DNA from: UMGS1908 sp045588795
GTDB lineage: Bacteria > Bacillota > Clostridia > Christensenellales > UBA1242
Length of the DNA: 9,202 bases
Direction: 5' to 3'
Assembly (NCBI GenBank): GCA_045588795.1
Contig: JAZNEY010000108.1
Location: forward strand, 1 to 9,202
Shown here: piece after piece, positions 1-6,944 of the stretch
Layout of the letters: each line of letters opens with the position of its first letter
Numbering within the stretch: the first letter of the stretch is position 1
Position numbers and translations under genes: made by a program
The notes under the pieces: generated by a model
What the model saw: only the letters and a program-made list of their open reading frames with translations
Told to the model about the DNA's origin: nothing
Databases searched by the model: none

Positions 1-314
1 AATCCAGTGTCTTTACAAATTTCGCAATCATATTTAACAGACAATAGCTGTTCTTGAATCTTCAAGTCTTTTAAAATTTTTGCTTGTTTTTTTTGTAACT
101 TTATATATTCTTTTTCTTCCAAAGAACAACCAATTTTATCATATTTTTTTTTCGCTATCAAGTAATTTAACTCATTTAATCGGATATATGTTTTATTAAA
201 GTCATCATTAGTCCTAGCAAGGCGTATGACAGTATCTGCTTTTTGCTGAGCATATTTTTGCTTGTTCATAAAAAATTGTTTTACTTCAATTTCAATTTCT
301 TTTCGACTTTTCAT
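1..314 (-). CDS. dnaI: DnaI/DnaC-type replicative helicase loader, N-terminal part (cut by window edge)
   Basis: Only the first 104 codons are in the window; the gene runs off the left edge. The visible part is a Lys/Glu-rich, mostly helical N-terminus followed by a Tyr-Asp-Cys-x-x-Cys-Lys-Asp-Thr-Gly motif, with Cys97 and Cys100. In Gram-positive DnaI/DnaC-like loaders this motif is the start of the zinc-binding segment that precedes the AAA+ ATPase domain; the remaining zinc ligands and the Walker motifs would lie outside the window. Such proteins load the hexameric replicative helicase onto DNA together with DnaD and DnaB. The ATG at 314 is supported by an AGGAGA site at 322-327 (minus strand) inside the last codons of dnaD, and only 3 bp separate the dnaD stop from this start, so the two genes are almost certainly co-transcribed and probably translationally coupled. 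The family call rests on the motif and the dnaD neighbour; whether the full protein is complete cannot be seen. The symbol follows B. subtilis usage; many annotations call it dnaC. Confidence 0.8.
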   Translation of the reverse strand, partial: MKSRKEIEIEVKQFFMNKQKYAQQKADTVIRLARTNDDFNKTYIRLNELNYLIAKKKYDKIGCSLEEKEYIKLQKKQAKILKDLKIQEQLLSVKYDCEICKDTG

Positions 315-317
315 AAG

Positions 318-1787
318 TTAATCTCCTGATATTTCAATATTTTCAAGACTGTCAAACATTGCATCAAAGTCTTTTTGTGAAAAGTCTCTTTCGTTTTCAA
401 GTTTTGTTCTCTTTGATGTTGTCTTTGTCGCTTTTGTGTTTGTTTCAAATAAGTTTTTTGCATCTTCTGGGGTGGTGATTTTTGATTCATAAACGCTAGA
501 CAAGAGTTTGTTTATGTATTGAATAGGTTGTGCTTTGTCTTTTGAAAATTCAACAGCTACATCAATAATTTCGTTTGAAATCTCCCAAGTATGGGTCCAA
601 GTCCTGTAAGTGTCTCTGTCCCAACTGTTAACATTTCTTATGATATTTAACTTATCCAAAATTTCCTGAATTTGTTCATCTGTTGAAACTATTTCTTCCA
701 TATATTGATTAATTGATTGAAGAGATGTTAATCCGAGCTTATAAAAACGCAAAATTGTTTTGTTCATACCCTCAACGGTTTTGGTTGAAGATTTAAGACA
801 ATATTTTGAAATCGTACGAAGTGTATCTTCATCATAACCTTTTGAAATCCAGTCTGTTATGTAGTTTTCAATAATTGTGTCAAGGTTATCGTATCGAACA
901 CCAAGCGTATGAGTAATATCTTTTGCAAGAAGAAGATAATTATCTCGTGATTTGTTGTATTCTTCAATTTCTTTAATTGAAAAAAGTTTTAATTTGTAGT
1001 AGCTGGTTAAAATTGAATCAAGCAAGGCAATAGATGGGTTTTTGCCTTTTAGTGTTTTTGCGACTTCTTTAATAGTTCCGTGATTAAATCCGAAGTCGTT
1101 AATCCATTTGATGTAGTTATTTCTGTCCTCAATGGTTGCACTAGACCTTTTTCCAAAGGTTTTCATTATATCTTGAAGCTCCGGTGTGATTTCTTTGTGC
1201 TCATCAAGTTTGTCTTGTACAAGTTCAGAAGTTGTTAACCCTTGCTTAACAAAAGAATTTGCGACTGTGATAATGTAAGGATATCCAACATTTTCACCTT
1301 TTAAATTTACACAATATTCAGCAATTTTAAGGAGAGCTTCTTCATCTAAATGCATTGACTCAATGAGTGTATAGTATTCATTATACTCACTTGGAGTAAT
1401 CATTCTGCCCTTTATTATGCCCTGTAAAAGACTGTTAAATTTTGCATATTTATCTTGTCTTTTTTTGCTACTACCAACTCGTTTTTGTACAGGTAAATAC
1501 TTGATTGCAAGCTCATTATTAACTCCGGTTTCAACAATTTGTACGAGGCCTTCAGCTTGCCAGTATTCAAAAGCATCTTTAACATCTCCAGCTTCCATTG
1601 ATAGCACTCTACAAATGTTTTGCAATGTGTTTTCTAATGAGTTTGGATTTGTGCAAAGATAAAGACCATAAAAATATACCTTTACGCAAGCATCTGGAGC
1701 CATTGGAAGATACTCGTTTATGAAACTGTTTTCGATAACTAAAAAAGACCCAGAGTGGGTGTCGCTAGAATAACTACACAAAGACAT
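318..1787 (-). CDS. dnaD: DnaD-family replication initiation/primosome protein with four tandem DnaB2-type domains
   Basis: The 489-residue protein is about twice the length of B. subtilis DnaD (about 230 aa). Residues about 15-100 resemble the DnaD N-terminal winged-helix domain (DDBH1). The rest contains four successive copies of the helical DDBH2/DnaB_2 domain, roughly residues 129-195, 205-277, 285-364 and 372-447. Each ends in the same pattern: a helix with aromatic or hydrophobic residues, then a G/K-[LI]-[TFS]-[TS] turn (GLTT at 183, KLFS at 267, GLTS at 352, KITT at 436). The last 40 residues are a charged tail. DnaD-family proteins bind and remodel DNA and help DnaB and DnaI deliver the replicative helicase at oriC and at restarted forks. 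The ATG at 1787 has a GAGG site at 1795-1798, 7 bases upstream. dnaI follows at 3 bp, a known pairing in Bacillota. Domain borders are by eye; the family assignment is firm, the exact paralogue (main DnaD or a DnaB-like equivalent) is less so. Confidence 0.85.
   Translation of the reverse strand: MSLCSYSSDTHSGSFLVIENSFINEYLPMAPDACVKVYFYGLYLCTNPNSLENTLQNICRVLSMEAGDVKDAFEYWQAEGLVQIVETGVNNELAIKYLPVQKRVGSSKKRQDKYAKFNSLLQGIIKGRMITPSEYNEYYTLIESMHLDEEALLKIAEYCVNLKGENVGYPYIITVANSFVKQGLTTSELVQDKLDEHKEITPELQDIMKTFGKRSSATIEDRNNYIKWINDFGFNHGTIKEVAKTLKGKNPSIALLDSILTSYYKLKLFSIKEIEEYNKSRDNYLLLAKDITHTLGVRYDNLDTIIENYITDWISKGYDEDTLRTISKYCLKSSTKTVEGMNKTILRFYKLGLTSLQSINQYMEEIVSTDEQIQEILDKLNIIRNVNSWDRDTYRTWTHTWEISNEIIDVAVEFSKDKAQPIQYINKLLSSVYESKITTPEDAKNLFETNTKATKTTSKRTKLENERDFSQKDFDAMFDSLENIEISGD
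322..327 (-). promoter_or_regulatory. Ribosome binding site of dnaI, embedded in dnaD
   Basis: Read on the minus strand this is AGGAGA, 7 bases before the ATG at 314. It lies entirely within the 3' end of dnaD, which supports coupled translation of the two genes and fixes the dnaI start. Confidence 0.75.
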
Positions 1788-1902
1788 AATTATACCTCAA
1801 AATTGTTTGCATTATCTGTTTTTTTTTAATATAATAATAGCATTAATTGGACAATTATTCAAGTCATTTCAATAAATAAGATAATTTTAGGAGAGGAAAA
1901 TC
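1788..1902. promoter_or_regulatory. Divergent intergenic region between dnaD and sbcD with candidate back-to-back promoters
   Basis: This 115-bp, very AT-rich spacer must hold the promoters of both divergent operons. For sbcD the best candidate is TGGACA at 1848-1853, a 17-bp spacer, and AATAAA at 1871-1876. For dnaD (minus strand) it is TTGTCC at 1854-1849, a 17-bp spacer, and TATTAA at 1831-1826. Both -35 candidates sit on the same small inverted repeat, TAATTG-GA-CAATTA at 1844-1857. A run of nine T lies at 1819-1827. Hexamer matches are only moderate (4-5 of 6 at best for sbcD), so the presence of promoters is safe by gene layout but their exact positions are not. Confidence 0.4.
1889..1896 (+). 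promoter_or_regulatory. Ribosome binding site fixing the TTG start of sbcD
   Basis: AGGAGAGG lies 6 bases before the TTG at 1903. No ATG or GTG in the same frame is placed as well, so this strong site is what supports the rare TTG initiation codon. Confidence 0.75.
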
Positions 1903-3093
1903 TTGAAAATTTTACACACAGCCGATTGGCATTTAGGGGCAAAAACAGACAGAAGAAATCGAATTGAAGAGCAAGCAAGGGTAATGAATGAAATCGCCAT
2001 GGTTGCAGATTCGAATGATGTTGATATTGTTATTATTTCGGGCGATATCTTTGATAACGCCGTTCCAACAAGTGAGGCGGAAGAGTTGTTTTTTGATACA
2101 TTGGAGAAGTTGTCAGCCAATAATGATAGGGTGGTAATTGCACTTGCTGGAAATCACGATGACCCAAAAAGATTGATTGCGGGAAGGCACTTTGCGAAGA
2201 AACACAATGTTGTTCTTGCGGGAGATTTTAACATAGTAATAGAAAAGCCAAAAGATAAAAGGTTAAACATTGAAGAAGTTGGCGAGGGCTGTATAACGAT
2301 TACAAAAACCGAAAACGATCATCTTGAAAAGACAGTCGTTGGAATTTTGCCATACCCTGTTGATTACAGATTAAAGTATAAAACAGAGGCGGAAGATTAT
2401 AGCGGAAAAGTAAGGGAGTGGGCAAAACTTGTAAGTAAAGGATTTAAGAAAAATGCCTTTAATATTCTTGCGACACATTTAACCCTTGTAGGCTCAGAAG
2501 CAGAACAAGACAATGATTTTAGAACTGTAAAAATAAGCGAGCCGGGTGTGGTTAAAAAATCGGATTTGCCAAGAGCAGATTACTATGCCCTTGGGCATAT
2601 TCATTCCAATCAAGAAATTTCAAATGAGATTTGGTATTCAGGGGCACCGCTGAGATATTCATACATACAAAAAACTACATCAGTAAATCTTGTAACTTCC
2701 GAAAAAGGAGCGTTAAAGTCAGTTGAAAGGGTTGATTTGCAATGTCCGGTAAAAATGCAAAAGGTAACCGCTTTTGGAATAGATGATGTGGCTTCAAAAT
2801 TAGATTATTTTTCAAGCGAGGATATTGTTGAGTTGACAATAGTACAAGATGGACCGCTGTCCTCAGAGCAAATTAAGGGAATAAAAGAACAATTTCCTTG
2901 CGTTTTGCAAGTAAAGTTAAAACTTACGAATATTGCAACAGATGATGAGGTTTATATTTCAAACAGGGATAAATTGTCGCCAAAGGATTTGTTTGTTAAT
3001 TTCTATAAGGCAAAGAAAGGTGCGGAGCCTCAAAATGAATTGACAGAATTATTTGTTGAGATGATGGAGGGTGATTCAAGTGAAACCAATTAA
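1903..3093 (+). CDS. sbcD: SbcD exonuclease subunit (Mre11-like calcineurin-fold phosphodiesterase)
   Basis: This 396-residue protein has the usual SbcD length. The dimetal phosphodiesterase motifs appear in order: DWH at residues 8-10, GDIFD at 47-51, GNHDD at 83-87, a THLT at 191-194 and GHIH at 231-234. These supply the Mn2+-binding Asp, His and Asn residues (D8, H10, D48, N84, H192, H232, H234). The N-terminus MKILHTADWHLG is typical of the family, which supports the TTG start at 1903 with its good ribosome binding site. With SbcC it forms the bacterial Mre11-Rad50 complex, a cytoplasmic ATP-dependent double-strand exonuclease and endonuclease that cuts hairpins and protein-blocked ends formed at replicated palindromes. 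The region after about residue 260 would be the capping domain and the SbcC-binding C-terminus; it is less conserved but uninterrupted. Its last 14 bases overlap the start of sbcC, so the two are one operon. No key residue is missing. Confidence 0.95.
   Translation: MKILHTADWHLGAKTDRRNRIEEQARVMNEIAMVADSNDVDIVIISGDIFDNAVPTSEAEELFFDTLEKLSANNDRVVIALAGNHDDPKRLIAGRHFAKKHNVVLAGDFNIVIEKPKDKRLNIEEVGEGCITITKTENDHLEKTVVGILPYPVDYRLKYKTEAEDYSGKVREWAKLVSKGFKKNAFNILATHLTLVGSEAEQDNDFRTVKISEPGVVKKSDLPRADYYALGHIHSNQEISNEIWYSGAPLRYSYIQKTTSVNLVTSEKGALKSVERVDLQCPVKMQKVTAFGIDDVASKLDYFSSEDIVELTIVQDGPLSSEQIKGIKEQFPCVLQVKLKLTNIATDDEVYISNRDKLSPKDLFVNFYKAKKGAEPQNELTELFVEMMEGDSSETN
3066..3071 (+). promoter_or_regulatory. 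Ribosome binding site that decides the sbcC start
   Basis: GGAGGG lies 8 bases before the GTG at 3080 and directly abuts the GTG at 3071. Only the downstream GTG has usable spacing, so the longer reading frame from 3071 would add three false residues. The site is inside sbcD. Confidence 0.8.
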
Positions 3094-6000
3094 ACTCGAG
3101 ATTCAAGGTATCCATAGTTTTGTTGAAAATCAAGTGTTTGACTTTGACAATATAAGCGGAAATAAAATGTTTGGAATTTTTGGACCGACGGGGTCTGGTA
3201 AATCTACGGTGCTAGATGCCATTGTTTTAGCGCTATATGGAAATGTTTGGAGAAGTAAATCAAATGCTGACTTTATAAACTTGAAGGCAAAAAAAGCGAA
3301 GGTCGTATTTGAATTTTCGTGTATAGAAAAAGGAAAAACAAAGACCTATGTGGTGCAAAGAACATTTAATTTAAATAAAGATGGTGATGCTTTGCAAAAA
3401 GCCCAAGTGTTTGAGGTTGTTGGAACGAGTCGCAACCAAGTGATGGAGGGTGTTAGTAGGGTAGATTTATTTTTAACGGATTTGATTGGGTTAAACCAAA
3501 CGGAATTTTCGAAGTGTATAGCTCTTCCGCAAGGAGAGTTTGCTGGATTTTTGAAGGCAAAGCCAAGTGAAAGAATTTCAATAATTGGTGGCATTTTTGA
3601 CTTGAATAAATATGGTGAGGCTCTTGCAGAAAAGGTGCGAGACAGGGTTTCGGTAAGGAAAAACGAACTGGTTGCAATTGAAAGTCAGATGGCTGTTTAC
3701 TCGGGTGTAAATCAAGATGATATTGCAGGCTTGCAAGGTGTGTATAATCAATTAAAGGAAGAAATTGAGGCTGATGAAAAAGTGCTTGCAAGTTATGAGG
3801 CAACTGTTCGTGAAGAAGAAGATTTGGCAATTTTACAAAGCGAATATGAGAAGATTACAGGTGTTTTGTCAAAAGTATTGTCTGAGGGGGTTGAAATTGC
3901 AGATAAAAGACTTGGGGTGTCAAGGGCTAAGAAAATAAATGACGCTAGCACATTAGTTGAAACTGTAAAAGACCTTAAAGAGGCTATGGCAAATGATGAG
4001 GTAAAGATTGCTGAACTTAGAGCCATTTTAGAGGGTGAAAGGTTAAACCTTGGCGGGGTTGTAGATGAAAACAAACACAGGGTTGAGGTTTTGGAAGCAA
4101 GTATAAAAATACTTTTAGACAGACATATTGCGCTAGAAAATGCCAAGAATAACAATGAAAAATTAGATATTGTAAAAAAGTCACAAAGTGAGTTGCTTGC
4201 ACGAAGCGAGGAGATTGAACTTAAAAAAGTTCAGATTGCACAAGAAAAGCACGACAAAGAAAATTTGCTTGAAACCTACAATAAAGAATACGATACAAAA
4301 AAACAAGAGGCTGATAATTTAGATTTACAATTGAGGCAATACGAAGATGTTGCGGGTTACAGGCTTTTAGAAAGTCATAAAAACTTTGTTGATGGGCATT
4401 TAAAGTTTTTAGATGTAAAAATCAATAGGGCGTTAAATTTAAAATCAAATGCAAAAGAAAAAATTGAAGAAACTCTAGAGAAGTTTGAAGACACTGAAAA
4501 AGAGCTTTATATGTTAAGGCTTGGTATTTCTCATGGGTCTCTTGAAACAAAGATTGATGATGCAACGATAAGAGATGAGTTGTATAAGAAAATGCTTTTG
4601 CTAGATAAGCTTAATGTAACAGAAGAATATATTGCGAATCTAATGGAGAAAGCAGAGGCATTAAAACTTGATACTGACAAGAGAAAGCAAATAGTTGCAG
4701 GGCTTGAAGCGGAAAAAGAAAAGAAATGTCAGACATATTTAACTCACGCAGATGAGCTTGCGTTAACAAGTGAAACATTTGATGGGATTATTAAAAACAG
4801 GCTGGAAATTGCGAATAAAAATGCAGTTGCTGATTTTGCAGAAAATTGCAAAATAGGTGATTTTTGTCCGATTTGTACATCTGAAATATTGACAAAAAAT
4901 GTAATGGGCAAATTGAATTCGGTTGTAATAGAGCAGAAATATGAAAAAACAAAGGCGAATTTAGATAAATTCAATCAACGAAAGGTTGATGAGCTTTATA
5001 AGATTGCCAAGATTGAACAAAATATTGCAGACCAAATGCTAGAGATTAAACAAAATGAAAAAGAACTTGCGAGAATTGAAAAAGAAATTTTGTCTAAGTG
5101 TTCAAGATTTTTAAATAAGAAAGGTGCAAAAATTTCTGACTTAAATGTTATTCAATTGCAGGTAAAAAATGAAATTGTAGAAATTAATAAAGCACTTGCA
5201 AAAGAATCAAGGCTACTTGAAAGGATAAAGGAACTTGAAATTGATAAAATCAAATATAATACGGCTTATGTAAGTGCGGGGGATAAATGTACTGATTATA
5301 CAGAAATTTTGGGCTCGCTTACTGAAAATAAAGTTCAATTGGAAAAACAAATGTTTGAAATCGTTGGTGATTCAGACATTGAAGAAAGAGAAAAAGAGCG
5401 AAAATCTTTGATTGAAAGCATAAGCAAGAAGAATGATGAAATTGAAAATCTGCACTCAAGTATTGTAGCCATACAAGATGAATTAAAGTTGTTGACTGAA
5501 AGCTATACGAAATTAGATATTGATGGTCAAAATATTCTAAAAGATTTAAAAGAATTGACAGAGGAAATAGAGGCTACAAACGAACTTGTTAAAGATTTTG
5601 GTCAGATAAAAGACTTTGATGAAGAAATATATGTAGTAAAAAATAAAATTGATGATAGCAAAAAAGAAATTGAGCATCTTAATGCTGTTTCGTTTGAATT
5701 TGCAAATAAGATTGCGGAAAGTGAAAATAAAGTGTTCAGTATGTGGCAAATAAATGAGGAGCACAAGCGATTACACGAAGAAACTGTTGCTAAGTTACTT
5801 GATAATTTATCACAAGTACAAATTTATTCTCTTGATGATTTGGATCAATATAGAATTAATGCAGATGAGATAGCAAGAATAGAAGAGTTTATTGGAAATT
5901 ATGATTCGAATATTGCTATATACAATGATAGAAAACTTGAACTTGAAAACAAGATTTCTGGAAGAGTTACTAATGCAACTATAATAAAAGAAATTTACGA

Positions 6001-6646
6001 CAAAATTGAAAACTTGCAAGCTGATATAAATAAAAAGAGAGAAGAGTTTGGAAGGATTCAAGAGATTATAACATCAAAACAAGCAACTCTTGAAACTTAC
6101 AACAAATTATTGCTAGACTCTCAAAAAGTTAAAGAAAAATTATCAACAGAGACAGAATTGTCTGAGATTCTTAGAGGTAAGGCGTTACTAGAATATGTTG
6201 CAGAAGAGTTTATTGATGATATTTCATATATGGCAACAGAGAAAATTCAAGAGCTTATGGACGGTCAATATGTCTTGAAATATGAGAATAAAGAATTTTA
6301 TGTTATAGATAATTTTAATGATGGAAACAAGCGAAGTGTGAATACTCTTTCTGGCGGAGAGGTGTTTGTTGTTTCTCTATCGCTTGCACTTGCAATATCA
6401 GATGCTATTATGAGTAGGTCGGATAAGAGAATAGACTTCTTTTTCCTAGATGAGGGATTTGGAACATTAGATAAAGAGTACTGTGAATATATAGTTGGTG
6501 CGTTGACAAAACTTAGTAATTCAACTATGACAATTGGATTAATTTCTCACATACCGGAGTTGCAGGAAAGGATAGAGAAAAAATTCTTAATTCAAAAAGC
6601 GACAGAAAAATCAGGCTCGAAAGTTCATTACACGGAAACATATTAA
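3080..6646 (+). CDS. sbcC: SbcC ATPase subunit (Rad50/SMC-like, zinc-hook coiled coil)
   Basis: A complete 1188-residue SbcC. From the GTG at 3080 the protein begins MKPIKLEIQGIHSF, as SbcC proteins usually do. The N-terminal ABC half has the Walker A motif GPTGSGKST at residues 35-43 and the Q-loop LPQGEF at 149-154. A long Glu/Lys-rich coiled coil runs from about 190 to about 1020. It is broken by the zinc hook Cys-Pro-Ile-Cys at 596-599, almost exactly mid-protein, through which two SbcC molecules join at their tips. The C-terminal half carries the ABC signature LSGGE at 1090-1094, Walker B FFFLDE at 1120-1125, the D-loop GFGTLD at 1126-1131 and the switch histidine H1157. ATP binding and hydrolysis by SbcC gate the SbcD nuclease at DNA ends. 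The gene overlaps sbcD by 14 bp, starts with GTG, and ends 5 bp before an intrinsic terminator, so sbcDC is a closed two-gene operon. All catalytic motifs are intact. Confidence 0.95.
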   Translation: MKPIKLEIQGIHSFVENQVFDFDNISGNKMFGIFGPTGSGKSTVLDAIVLALYGNVWRSKSNADFINLKAKKAKVVFEFSCIEKGKTKTYVVQRTFNLNKDGDALQKAQVFEVVGTSRNQVMEGVSRVDLFLTDLIGLNQTEFSKCIALPQGEFAGFLKAKPSERISIIGGIFDLNKYGEALAEKVRDRVSVRKNELVAIESQMAVYSGVNQDDIAGLQGVYNQLKEEIEADEKVLASYEATVREEEDLAILQSEYEKITGVLSKVLSEGVEIADKRLGVSRAKKINDASTLVETVKDLKEAMANDEVKIAELRAILEGERLNLGGVVDENKHRVEVLEASIKILLDRHIALENAKNNNEKLDIVKKSQSELLARSEEIELKKVQIAQEKHDKENLLETYNKEYDTKKQEADNLDLQLRQYEDVAGYRLLESHKNFVDGHLKFLDVKINRALNLKSNAKEKIEETLEKFEDTEKELYMLRLGISHGSLETKIDDATIRDELYKKMLLLDKLNVTEEYIANLMEKAEALKLDTDKRKQIVAGLEAEKEKKCQTYLTHADELALTSETFDGIIKNRLEIANKNAVADFAENCKIGDFCPICTSEILTKNVMGKLNSVVIEQKYEKTKANLDKFNQRKVDELYKIAKIEQNIADQMLEIKQNEKELARIEKEILSKCSRFLNKKGAKISDLNVIQLQVKNEIVEINKALAKESRLLERIKELEIDKIKYNTAYVSAGDKCTDYTEILGSLTENKVQLEKQMFEIVGDSDIEEREKERKSLIESISKKNDEIENLHSSIVAIQDELKLLTESYTKLDIDGQNILKDLKELTEEIEATNELVKDFGQIKDFDEEIYVVKNKIDDSKKEIEHLNAVSFEFANKIAESENKVFSMWQINEEHKRLHEETVAKLLDNLSQVQIYSLDDLDQYRINADEIARIEEFIGNYDSNIAIYNDRKLELENKISGRVTNATIIKEIYDKIENLQADINKKREEFGRIQEIITSKQATLETYNKLLLDSQKVKEKLSTETELSEILRGKALLEYVAEEFIDDISYMATEKIQELMDGQYVLKYENKEFYVIDNFNDGNKRSVNTLSGGEVFVVSLSLALAISDAIMSRSDKRIDFFFLDEGFGTLDKEYCEYIVGALTKLSNSTMTIGLISHIPELQERIEKKFLIQKATEKSGSKVHYTETY

Positions 6647-6651
6647 GATGT

Positions 6652-6682
6652 AAAAGGTGGCAATAAAATTGCCACCTTTTTT
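6652..6682 (+). terminator. Rho-independent terminator of the sbcDC operon
   Basis: A perfect 12-bp stem (AAAAGGTGGCAA at 6652-6663 with TTGCCACCTTTT at 6669-6680) closes a 5-base TAAAA loop and runs into six T at 6677-6682. It starts 5 bases after the sbcC stop codon. The four A at the left arm make weak activity on the opposite strand possible, but no gene converges here. Confidence 0.93.
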
Positions 6683-6785
6683 GTATGTTTAAATAAAAAA
6701 TTTCGGATATAAAATATATTCAAAATATTTTTGTCCTTTTAAAGTTTTGGTAGCGAATTATGGTGGATTGGGTGTTTAACAGGCT

Positions 6786-6821
6786 CAATTTTGCGTCATT
6801 TTGGCAAAATTGCCTTATGAC
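6786..6821. repeat. Overlapping inverted repeats upstream of the peptidase gene
   Basis: CAATTTTGC at 6786-6794 pairs perfectly with GCAAAATTG at 6804-6812 around a 9-base loop. The stem can be lengthened by AGG at 6781-6783 with CCT at 6813-6815 if two bases bulge. An alternative, mutually exclusive fold pairs GTCAT at 6795-6799 with ATGAC at 6817-6821 around GGCAA/TTGCC at 6803-6807 and 6810-6814. No T run follows, so it is not a second terminator. It may be a protein site, a leader RNA structure, or chance. Confidence 0.5.
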
Positions 6822-6884
6822 AACAGATAATTCAGTCCAGAATTTTGGTCTTTAAAGCTGTATAAATTTATAAAATAAAAATCA

Positions 6885-6910
6885 TATAATAGATCCTAAA
6901 ACCATATAAT
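6885..6910 (+). promoter_or_regulatory. Candidate promoter -10 elements for the peptidase gene
   Basis: Two exact TATAAT hexamers lie at 6885-6890 and 6905-6910, each within a repeated CATATAAT, 20 bp apart. Neither has a recognisable TTGACA-like -35 at 16-18 bp, so either could be chance in this A/T-rich stretch. Their place 35-60 bases before the start codon, after a strong terminator, makes a promoter here likely in general. Confidence 0.35.
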
Positions 6911-6944
6911 TTCATAAGATTAAATTTTCGGGGAATAGAGGTAA

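Larger units (their letters stand above)
6683..6944. other. 262-bp intergenic region without a convincing gene
   Basis: This stretch lies between the sbcDC terminator and the peptidase gene. Its flanks (6683-6740 and 6856-6930) are almost pure A/T, while the middle (about 6745-6855) is visibly richer in G and C and holds inverted repeats. The only open frame of note is 31 codons (6760-6855) with no ribosome binding site. I recognise no riboswitch, tRNA or insertion sequence in it. Confidence 0.6.

Noticed and set aside
1417..1662. Plus-strand open frame of 81 codons opposite dnaD
   Set aside because: It is antisense to the conserved N-terminal half of dnaD, has biased low-complexity composition and no recognisable domain.
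3071..3079. GTG at 3071 as the sbcC start
   Set aside because: It abuts the GGAGG site with no spacing; GTG 3080 has ideal spacing and yields the family-typical N-terminus.
3346..4202. Minus-strand open frames of 61-125 codons opposite sbcC
   Set aside because: They are antisense shadows of a strongly conserved gene and show no family motifs or plausible start signals.
6786..6815. Second intrinsic terminator in the gap after sbcC
   Set aside because: The stem is A/T-rich and no T run follows either arm; the true terminator is at 6652-6682.
6760..6855. A 31-codon open frame starting at ATG 6760 in the gap before the peptidase gene
   Set aside because: There is no ribosome binding site, it overlaps the inverted repeats, and the peptide resembles nothing I recognise. 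Most likely chance.
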